Virus record (IMG/VR): IMGVR_UViG_3300009154_005275
Span: 1 to 38,453 of that record
Length of the DNA stretch: 38,453 nucleotides
Strand: one strand, 5' to 3'
DNA from: a virus
Of this stretch, positions 32,045 through 38,453 are shown piece after piece (position 1 is the first letter of the stretch; every line of letters starts with the position of its first letter). Made by a program: the position numbers and the translations under genes. The notes under the pieces are model-generated. The model was not told where the DNA came from, ran no database searches, and saw only the letters and a list, made by a program, of their open reading frames with translations.

Positions 32045-32710
32045 ATGAAAATGAATGAAATGAACAAAATTTTCTCTTATAGAGATTTTACCCAAGACAC
32101 TCTTTGGGTATTTGATTTAGATGATACACTTGTAAATACACCATCATTTGAATCAAGGGCTATAGAATATCTCACTGAGAGTAGTAATATAGAAAAGATG
32201 TTAAATCATTCAGTTTCCATTATTGGCAGGTCTTTGAGTGATTTATGCATAGAAAATGGTCGAATATACATTGAGGATCCCCAAAATTTATTCAAAAATT
32301 ATGGTGTTTGGATAAAGAAGGGGAATAGATTATATCTAACTGCCCCCGAAGAATTCTCCACTTCTGATATTTCTATTCCAACAAGTGTCAGAGAAGATAT
32401 TATTTCAATCTATAAGAACTCTAAGAATAAATCAATAGTCACTGCCAGATCCGAGGAAATGAGACCGAAAATAGAAAAATGTCTTTTGGATCTGGGAATA
32501 GAATATCCAAATTTTGGACTCCACATGTATCCATATAAATCATATAGTAAAGTTGCTATATGGAAATCAGAAAAAATAATTCAATTATCAAAAGACTTTA
32601 ATTTCATGAAAGTTAAATTCTTTGAGGATAATCAAAAATGGATAAGAGATATAAGAAAGCAAGTGCATAATAAATATCCATCTTTAGATTTTGAAGCTTT
32701 CAAGGTTTAG
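32045..32710 (+). CDS. HAD-superfamily phosphatase-like protein
   Basis: This is a 221-residue protein with the HAD motifs: WVFDLDDTLV (nucleophile Asp24 and Asp26), the IVTARSEEM motif II threonine, and VKFFEDNQKWI (acidic motif IV). HAD enzymes of this size act as phosphatases on nucleotides, sugars or nucleic acid ends; the substrate is open. The first ATG is at 32045, but ATG at 32060 gives MNKIFSYRDFTQD, the shared capsid-targeting-like motif, so packaging in the head is possible. Its stop overlaps the end of the convergent polymerase fragment by four bases. Confidence 0.85.
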   Translation: MKMNEMNKIFSYRDFTQDTLWVFDLDDTLVNTPSFESRAIEYLTESSNIEKMLNHSVSIIGRSLSDLCIENGRIYIEDPQNLFKNYGVWIKKGNRLYLTAPEEFSTSDISIPTSVREDIISIYKNSKNKSIVTARSEEMRPKIEKCLLDLGIEYPNFGLHMYPYKSYSKVAIWKSEKIIQLSKDFNFMKVKFFEDNQKWIRDIRKQVHNKYPSLDFEAFKV

Positions 32711-34209
32711 ATCAATTCGGATTCGAGTTTTTTGATCTCATCCATAACCTTTTTGAGTTCTTCCTTTTTTTGGAGCATTATCTTCTTATTCCTTTTTCTA
32801 TCTGCAAAAACATCTTCTAACATTTTTATAGTAGGTGAGTTTCTTTTCTCAAAAACGACTCCATTGCTACACAATACATGTTTTTTGGTATCTATCTCAA
32901 TTCCATTATCACAAAATTTATCATTTGATTTGTCTTGGACTCCTATGAAATTTTCGGGTGATATATAGAATTGTCTTTGGACAGTTGGATATAGGCTAGA
33001 AAAGTCATATGTCAAACACCATTGATTCATACCCAAGACTGGATCTTTAACCCAACCACCTGAGATTTGACTCGAATCAGATTTATCTCTTTCGGGTTTA
33101 AATAGTATTATATTATCCTGCTCTCTGAATCTGTTTCTGAGTACACCCTCGGTTATGGCCAAAGACGCAAGTGCATTGTTTGGCTGGGAGATCACATCCA
33201 CTATTCTAATCTTCGATAGTGCCGATATGGCAAATATGATCGAGATATAGTTTCTCGAATCGTGTATTTTCTGAACAAGAACTGAGTCAACACAGTTGTA
33301 ATACATGAATTTCTCAAAATCTTCCTCATATAATTTTTGTAGCGATCCCGAGTATTTTATCTTCTCGACACCGACCAATTTACTTGAAACGAAATCTAAG
33401 GAAGATGATTCTTTTACTTTAATTGAAGTATCACATACCTCATAGAGTTGCATGTAATCGAATATCATTCTATGAGCAGGGATTTCTTGATTGGTCATCC
33501 AGACTTTATTGAGTCTTTTCGTGGGAGATGATACCGATGGATCTATCGAATATTGTCTTCCGTCTAAATCTTTTTTTATTTTCCTAGCTCTGTTTACTAA
33601 ATAAATCCAGTCATAATTCAAAAAATTCCATCCCGTTATGAGTGGCATCTTGGGAACCATTTTATAGAAGAAGTTATGGAGCATATCGAATTCATCTTCA
33701 TATTTTATATATTTTAATTTATAATCGGCATTGAATTTCTTAAAATATTTATTGGTGTTATCTTTTATTCTGAGTCGCATATCTTCAGGCATCTCTTTGA
33801 GACCAAGTAAGACGATCTTATCTTCAAACACGATCGATATAGATAAAACCCTCGTCGGTGCAGTCTCTGCATCGGGGAATCCAACCTCATTCAATATCTC
33901 AGTTTCGATATCGACAAAAAATATCTTAGGTATGTTGTATTCAAATATTTCGTCTTTGACATCATCTGGTAAATAATCTAAAAATTCATAAATCGAATAT
34001 CGGTCTGGGATCGAGACTGGTTCTGATTTGACTGCTTTCTTGTCCCAAGATCTAAATATTGGATTTTTATCTGGGTCATCCTCAGAACAATTTACATATT
34101 TTGTCGGATTTTCCCAATCAAAATATTTCAATTTTATCTCCCTGTCCTTATCGACATAGCTTATTACTAATTTTTTACTGTTTGTTAAGTATTGAGTATC
34201 TATGAGCAT
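32707..34209 (-). CDS. Family B DNA polymerase, N-terminal part (split gp43)
   Basis: This is a 500-residue N-terminal portion of a T4 gp43-type replicative DNA polymerase. The 3'-5' exonuclease motifs are intact: FFVDIETE (D100, E102), NFLNYD (ending D200), and YYNCVDSV (Y304...D308). Polymerase motif A, DFSSLYPT, starts at D402. The protein then ends in a charged helix (MLQKKEELKKVMDEIKKLES) in the region that forms the fingers in T4. It lacks motif B (K...NSxYG) and the catalytic DTD motif. T4 gp43 has 898 residues. The second half is not anywhere in this window; a convergent HAD gene occupies the space after its stop. Splits of gene 43 are known in some T4-like phages of Aeromonas. Confidence 0.93.
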   Translation of the reverse strand: MLIDTQYLTNSKKLVISYVDKDREIKLKYFDWENPTKYVNCSEDDPDKNPIFRSWDKKAVKSEPVSIPDRYSIYEFLDYLPDDVKDEIFEYNIPKIFFVDIETEILNEVGFPDAETAPTRVLSISIVFEDKIVLLGLKEMPEDMRLRIKDNTNKYFKKFNADYKLKYIKYEDEFDMLHNFFYKMVPKMPLITGWNFLNYDWIYLVNRARKIKKDLDGRQYSIDPSVSSPTKRLNKVWMTNQEIPAHRMIFDYMQLYEVCDTSIKVKESSSLDFVSSKLVGVEKIKYSGSLQKLYEEDFEKFMYYNCVDSVLVQKIHDSRNYISIIFAISALSKIRIVDVISQPNNALASLAITEGVLRNRFREQDNIILFKPERDKSDSSQISGGWVKDPVLGMNQWCLTYDFSSLYPTVQRQFYISPENFIGVQDKSNDKFCDNGIEIDTKKHVLCSNGVVFEKRNSPTIKMLEDVFADRKRNKKIMLQKKEELKKVMDEIKKLESELI

Positions 34210-34212
34210 TTT

Positions 34213-34755
34213 TTAAAAATCTATATCGAAATAATTCAACTCATTTCCATTCCCATCTGACAGTAATAGATCCGAGTTTTTAAAAACTTGGTATTGATAA
34301 TATCTTCCTATTTTAAATAGGCTTTTTATGAAAGGTATATCTACATTATTTATGTTTATCCGATCTTCATCGACCATAAGACATAATACCCTTTTATCAT
34401 CATCGGTGACATAGTTTACGATTTCCTCGTTTAAATCTTTATCAACCCCCTTTTTAGAGAAACAAATAAATTTGGTTTCCAATACTTCCCCCGTAGGTAA
34501 CCATTTAATGAAAACATCTGTGTATGGGTCTATCTCCATTTCTTCTTTGAGGTAAACACGAACCCAAAAGAATACCCTTTGTTTTTCCTTAACTTCAACT
34601 TTCAAATCAAAATCCACTTTTTCAAAATCCACATTACTCACATCAATTGATTTTATGCGATCCTTTATATCATTATAAAGGGCATCGATACTTTCTAGAT
34701 TTTTTTTAATTTCTTTTCTTTTGGGGAAAACATAATTATTATCTATTTCGATCAT
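34213..34755 (-). CDS. Hypothetical protein upstream of polymerase part
   Basis: This is a 180-residue protein, MIEIDNNYVFPKRKEIKKNL, with alternating strand and helix segments (FDLKVEVKEKQRVFFWVRVY, VFIKWLPTGEVLETKFICF). I recognise no family. Its stop is four bases before the polymerase start, so the two are probably co-translated and may act together. It is expressed from the minus side of a bidirectional leader element. Confidence 0.7.
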   Translation of the reverse strand: MIEIDNNYVFPKRKEIKKNLESIDALYNDIKDRIKSIDVSNVDFEKVDFDLKVEVKEKQRVFFWVRVYLKEEMEIDPYTDVFIKWLPTGEVLETKFICFSKKGVDKDLNEEIVNYVTDDDKRVLCLMVDEDRININNVDIPFIKSLFKIGRYYQYQVFKNSDLLLSDGNGNELNYFDIDF

Positions 34756-34798
34756 ACTAGTTCATTTAATTTTTTGGGAATGGCTCACTATTACAAAA

Positions 34799-35006
34799 TG
34801 ATTATATACAAATCTGTAGCCACTTGGGCCAGTTCTGATTTACTATCTTGGCGCTTCTTTGTGTACCATGAAGAAGCTTAATAATATGATATATATATTA
34901 TGCTTAAGGCATTTGTTTACATGCTTGAACCAATCGTATCTTGGAGAGAAGCAATTTCTTTCATGAATGTCCTCCAGCACCTAGGTTAAAATTCTACTAA
35001 TCATCA
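34799..35006. promoter_or_regulatory. Bidirectional leader-family element (polymerase operon and hub gene)
   Basis: The core CTTAATAATATGATATATATATT lies around 34877-34900 between divergent genes. To the right is the subtype I sequence GCTTAAGGCATTTGTTTACA, GCTTGAACCAATCG and GAAGCAATTTC...GAATGTC, reaching the ATG at 35007 without a full tail. To the left, read on the minus strand, is the conserved tail CGCCAAGATAGTAAATCAGA, GGCCCAAGTGGCTACAG and TATATAATCATT, reaching the 34755 start after about 45 bases. It shows the two halves of the element serving different strands. Confidence 0.72.
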
Positions 35007-36479
35007 ATGTCAATTGAAGAATTAAAGAAGCGTATTTTTGTCGGGGTCGTTGAAGACAATAATGATCCAAAAAGATTGGGTAGGTGCCGAATTAGGGTAA
35101 ATAATGTTTTCGATGAACTTCCCGTTGAAGATATCCCATGGTCCACACCATGGAAAGATTTATCTGGACATGAATTTGATTTACCCCCAGTCGGTAAGGT
35201 GATGGCAGTCATATTCGATAATGGTAATCCTTATAAACCAGAATACATCTATGCTAAACATTTCAATGCTAACCTAGAAAAGAAACTCACAAAAGTATCA
35301 GAAGAGGATTACTTATCATTTTCCTCTGTACATTTCGATGAGATGACCCAAATTTACAGAAATAAAAGTGAGGGACTTAAAATAGATCATGAATATACAA
35401 ATATAAATTTAGATAAAAATGGAAATATAAATCTAAATCTGAGAGACAATGATGCCAAAGTATTAATTGGGTCCCCTGATTCCGCACAAGCAGCCATCTT
35501 AGGAACTTCATTCATGGCTTGGATGGATACTCTTGTCGACAATTTATTAGGTGAAAATGGGGGCCCATATTTGGGAAATCTTGGGGCTCCAGTTATAGCG
35601 AATCCAGCACTTATTCAGTGTTTAATAGAGTATAGACTTTCTAGGGATCCAAAGTTCCTATCAGAACGTGTTTGGATTGTTGACAATAAAGAAGTGAAGA
35701 GCCAAAAAAGAGACTATGACAACACTCAGGGTGATAATTGGAAATCAACCGTGAGGGAAAATAATCTAACAAAATCTTCTCCCGTTTCCTATGCCCCACC
35801 AGATAGTCCTGTTACGGGGAGACCCGAGGTACTGGATCCATCTATACCAAATGATATTCACTCCCAAACCATTACCTCTGAGGCAAGTATGAAAACTGTC
35901 AACGTATCCAATTATGATAATGGTCAGATACCACTCGATAAAATGAAAAAGAATAAATTTTTATCCAAGAGCCTAGGTGGAGATTCTTCTTATCTGATGT
36001 CAGAGGCTTCTGATTCTTTGGATGCTTTGATGAATGCCTTCAATAATGCATCTTTCAAGGGAAAGCAATCAATTACTTTTACCGATGGTTATCGATCCTT
36101 ACAGAGACAAGAAGCCATGTTTGCCAAATATGGACAAGGAAGAGCGGCAAAACCAGGTACATCTAACCACGGATGGGGGATAGCGATAGATATATATTGG
36201 GGAATTAGGACTAATATGTTTAAGGATATAGATTCTAGACCATCAGCATTTAAGCATCCAAATTATATTTGGTTTTTTGAAAATGGCCCAAATTTTGGTT
36301 GGTTTAATCCAACTAAACTTAGAGATGATAGTAAAACGGATGAATGGTGGCACTGGGAGTATCATGGTAAGAGCCAAAAACAAGTTATTTTGGTGAGTAG
36401 ATATAAGGGTGACTTCACCGAAGATGATATATCAAATATAAAAAAATTCGGAGGTACTTTCAATGGAAATATTTCTTAA
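35007..36479 (+). CDS. Baseplate hub protein: gp5-type OB domain plus M15 peptidase
   Basis: This is a 490-residue tail protein. Residues 8-90 (FVGVVEDNNDPKRLGRCRIR, then PPVGKVMAVIFDNGNPYKPE) form the gp5/VgrG-type OB fold of the central tail spike. Residues ~110-230 look like a linker with structural strands. The C-terminal ~150 residues are an M15 peptidoglycan peptidase (D-Ala-D-Ala/L-Ala-D-Glu type): DGYRSLQRQEAMFAKYGQG, GTSNHGWGIAID (zinc ligands H388 and D395) and EWWHWEYHG (H449). In T4 gp5 this place holds a lysozyme domain, so the wall-cutting chemistry is different. It is alone behind a bidirectional leader. Confidence 0.92.
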   Translation: MSIEELKKRIFVGVVEDNNDPKRLGRCRIRVNNVFDELPVEDIPWSTPWKDLSGHEFDLPPVGKVMAVIFDNGNPYKPEYIYAKHFNANLEKKLTKVSEEDYLSFSSVHFDEMTQIYRNKSEGLKIDHEYTNINLDKNGNINLNLRDNDAKVLIGSPDSAQAAILGTSFMAWMDTLVDNLLGENGGPYLGNLGAPVIANPALIQCLIEYRLSRDPKFLSERVWIVDNKEVKSQKRDYDNTQGDNWKSTVRENNLTKSSPVSYAPPDSPVTGRPEVLDPSIPNDIHSQTITSEASMKTVNVSNYDNGQIPLDKMKKNKFLSKSLGGDSSYLMSEASDSLDALMNAFNNASFKGKQSITFTDGYRSLQRQEAMFAKYGQGRAAKPGTSNHGWGIAIDIYWGIRTNMFKDIDSRPSAFKHPNYIWFFENGPNFGWFNPTKLRDDSKTDEWWHWEYHGKSQKQVILVSRYKGDFTEDDISNIKKFGGTFNGNIS

Positions 36480-38113
36480 AGTGAGATCTTAATTTCTTTA
36501 TAGGGGTATTCTCTTTCCTTATAAAATTTTTTTCTTTCTATATAGTGTCTATATAGAGAGTTATTCATTTTAGATGAATCCAGAATGTCAACCAAATCGA
36601 AAATATTGGCGACCTTCTTTTGACCGTGTTTACGTAGAGCCCTTCCTATAGACTGTATTATTATTTGTTCGGATTTAAAAGAATCAGCAAATATTATATT
36701 TGTTATGGCCTTTATGGATATTCCCGTAGATAGACATCCATAGGAACCGACTAATATTTTGACTCTACCATCTGTTTTTTCCATTTCTGATTTTATGGAA
36801 TTTCGTTCCTTTCCAGAAATACTCCCATCTATGTAATAAAAATCTTTATCTGGGATTTCTTCTTTTAATTTATTTAATATTTTTATACCATATTCTATCG
36901 TGTAAAATAATACAATCGTATTGGAGGGACATTTATCTACGAGTTTTTTTATGAAATCGAGTCTTTTTTGAGAACTATGCACTAAATCCTTTTCGTATTG
37001 GAAAGCTTCTTTACCCCCTCCCATTTTTCGAGCTTTATATAACTGATCATTAATTAATTTGGAATCGTGATCCATGAGAATGGAACGTATCATCATGGGG
37101 GTTATTTTACCACTATCGACTAATTCCTTGGCCTTTATGTTATTAATATTTGGACCCAAAACGGATCGAATACTGAGTATTTCCAGACTATCATCGGGCG
37201 GGAACGTTCCTGAAACTCCGAATCTATTATAGGCATGTTTAAATGTATTAGTTAGTATTTTTTTTAATGAATTAGATTTAGCAAAATGTGATTCATCACA
37301 GGCCACTGTATGGAATTGTTTAAAAAATTCTTTTGGCCATTTTTCCAATGATTGATAGGTCCCTATGTAAATATTTGGATCTTCAGTTCCCACCCATTTT
37401 CTTGGCTTCTCTGACATAACCTCTTCCATTTTTATGTGACAAGGATTATAAGAGGGGTATTTTTCTTTAACATCATCAATCAAATTTTGAGAAAAGTCTA
37501 CTTTATTTTTGAACTCATGTAAAAAATTCACTCCAAAATTAGCTTCCATAAAATCTTCATAAAATTGATTTACTAATAAAATGGAAGGTACAATTATTAA
37601 AAATTTAGCATTTGGGTCAATTTTCTTCAAAGTATAAAAAATGACAATCGATATTACCAAGGATTTGCCCCCTGATGTCGCTATCTCGGCCATACAGTAT
37701 CTATTTTTTAATATCCTAAATACAGTTTCAATCTGATAATCATATGGTTTAAATTCGACCCATTCTTTCTTTTCCTGGTCTAATACTTTATGCCCACTGA
37801 AAAAATCATTGCAGAATTCTCTTACAGATTCTATAGTAACATCTCTATTTATGGGGAAATCTTCTTTATTTTCAATAATAAATTCGGCACCAATTTCTCT
37901 ACAAGCCTTCAAACATTCTTTCCATAGACCAAGAGATACCTTACCGTTATCAAAATAACTAGTTTGTCCATCCCAAACTCCCATTTTAAAGGCGGGCATA
38001 TATCTATGTGATTTAACATATCTAGTTAACCATATTTTCAATTGGTTATATTCTATTCTAGAAGACTTTTTAATTATTAATTTTTCTTCTTTGGGGTCAT
38101 AGGTAAAAACCAT
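36476..38113 (-). CDS. uvsW: UvsW-like superfamily 2 helicase
   Basis: This is a 545-residue ATP-dependent DNA/RNA helicase. The N-terminal UvsW domain (RYMPAFKMGVWDGQTSYFD) is followed by the Q-like motif YDYQIETVFRIL, Walker A ATSGGKS (145-151), the DESH box (273-276), FGVSGTFPP, and the C-terminal motifs VLVGSYGCLSTGIS-type and IQSIGRALRKHGQK (motif VI). T4 UvsW (about 500 residues) unwinds R-loops and branched DNA and moves the phage from origin to recombination-driven replication. Length and motif order match. It is convergent with the hub gene, overlapping by four bases at the stops, and is driven by a subtype II leader. Confidence 0.93.
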   Translation of the reverse strand: MVFTYDPKEEKLIIKKSSRIEYNQLKIWLTRYVKSHRYMPAFKMGVWDGQTSYFDNGKVSLGLWKECLKACREIGAEFIIENKEDFPINRDVTIESVREFCNDFFSGHKVLDQEKKEWVEFKPYDYQIETVFRILKNRYCMAEIATSGGKSLVISIVIFYTLKKIDPNAKFLIIVPSILLVNQFYEDFMEANFGVNFLHEFKNKVDFSQNLIDDVKEKYPSYNPCHIKMEEVMSEKPRKWVGTEDPNIYIGTYQSLEKWPKEFFKQFHTVACDESHFAKSNSLKKILTNTFKHAYNRFGVSGTFPPDDSLEILSIRSVLGPNINNIKAKELVDSGKITPMMIRSILMDHDSKLINDQLYKARKMGGGKEAFQYEKDLVHSSQKRLDFIKKLVDKCPSNTIVLFYTIEYGIKILNKLKEEIPDKDFYYIDGSISGKERNSIKSEMEKTDGRVKILVGSYGCLSTGISIKAITNIIFADSFKSEQIIIQSIGRALRKHGQKKVANIFDLVDILDSSKMNNSLYRHYIERKKFYKEREYPYKEIKISL

Positions 38114-38135
38114 CTCAATTCTTAGGTAATGTTAA

Positions 38136-38280
38136 GGTAATGATGAACAAATCTACACCATTTGGGTGAGTTTTAATTTACTATCTTGATGTTTCCAAAG
38201 ATATTGGTAGTCCAAGCACCTCCACGTCCTCACTGGGTGATACCCGTTCTGTATGCTCTTTGATTCGGGACATATTTATA
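38136..38280 (-). promoter_or_regulatory. Leader-family element, subtype II (upstream of UvsW gene)
   Basis: On the minus strand it begins with ATATAAATATG, which contains TATAAATA, the T4 late promoter consensus, instead of the usual ATGATATATA core. The subtype II centre (GCATACAGAACGGGTATCAC, CCAGTGAGGACGTGG) and tail (AACATCAAGATAGTAAATTA, CTCACCCAAATGGTG, TTCATCATTACC) follow. GGGT and ACCC can pair around ATC. The ATG is about 22 bases after the tail. Confidence 0.72.
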
Positions 38281-38290
38281 TTGATCGTCA

Positions 38291-38453
38291 AAGAAAACAC
38301 AGAAGTCTTTACCTTCTGTGATGAATTTGGACTTAAATAATTCTAACACAAGGTTATAATTATTGTTTAATGGTGTTTGGATTAGCTTCTCCAATAGAAC
38401 ATACAAAATAATTTACGATATTTTAAAAACAGTGGTTTAAAATATAATGTATA
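38291..38453 (+). repeat. Diverged partial third copy of the long-repeat promoter
   Basis: CACAGAAGTCTTTACCTTCTGTG hairpin (38298-38320), then GATGAATTTGGACTTAAA and, near the window end, TTTTAAAAACAGTGGTTTAAA with ATATAATGTATA, in the same order as 30381-30460. The middle differs. It would fire rightward out of the window. No gene is seen in the last 340 bases. Confidence 0.6.

Noticed and set aside
1-38453. tRNA genes
   Set aside because: I looked in the intergenic regions for acceptor, D, anticodon and T-arm patterns with GTTC-type T loops and saw none. A scan with tRNAscan-SE would settle it.

Overview
The window is about 38 kb of a large, AT-rich, T4-like (contractile-tailed) bacteriophage genome. 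The evidence is a set of T4-type morphogenesis and replication proteins: a gp23-like major capsid protein, a gp21-like prohead protease, a gp18-like tail sheath, a gp5-like baseplate hub protein, a UvsW helicase and a gp43-type DNA polymerase fragment. The host is probably a member of the Bacteroidota. Most start codons follow A-rich leaders with no clear Shine-Dalgarno sequence, and base composition and protein style fit phages of that phylum. This host call is inference. No tRNA, rRNA, CRISPR array or integrase was seen.

Layout. 0-7 kb: two large unknown proteins, a GNAT acetyltransferase, a large probable virion protein, and a convergent gene end that carries a 142-bp tandem duplication. 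7-12 kb: a small conserved phage protein, a Dam-type methyltransferase, a small cupin-like protein, two proteins of unknown function and a DinG/XPD-like Fe-S helicase. 12-17 kb: an M20-type metallopeptidase, a conserved phage protein, a family-2 glycosyltransferase and small unknowns. 17-30 kb, almost all on the minus strand: capsid protein, a protease fused to a scaffold-like repeat domain, a giant sheath protein and two probable virion proteins. 30-38 kb: a decayed tnpB, a probable neck or connector protein, a HAD phosphatase, a split DNA polymerase lacking its C-terminal half, a gp5-type hub protein with an M15 peptidase domain, and UvsW.

The most unusual content lies between the genes. 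A family of related leader elements, about 130-200 bp long, recurs upstream of at least seven operons. Each usually has a common promoter-like core (AATATGATATATA), a variable hairpin region in one of two subtypes, and a conserved tail (CAAGATAGTAAAT, then CACCCAAGTGGTG, then CATCATTACC) ending shortly before a start codon. A second, different leader of about 237 bp is present as two nearly identical inverted copies 30 kb apart, with a partial third copy at the right edge. One copy drives a truncated, frameshifted tnpB. Four scars of the same tnpB 3' end lie in the window. In one of them the stop codon is lost, so it reads into a phage gene.

At least six otherwise unrelated proteins share a short N-terminal motif (M-x-I-x-x-F-x-x-F-x-E style). 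It resembles the T4 capsid-targeting peptides cut by gp21, so these may be proteins packaged inside the head. All functional calls rest on reading motifs by eye; no database search was run.
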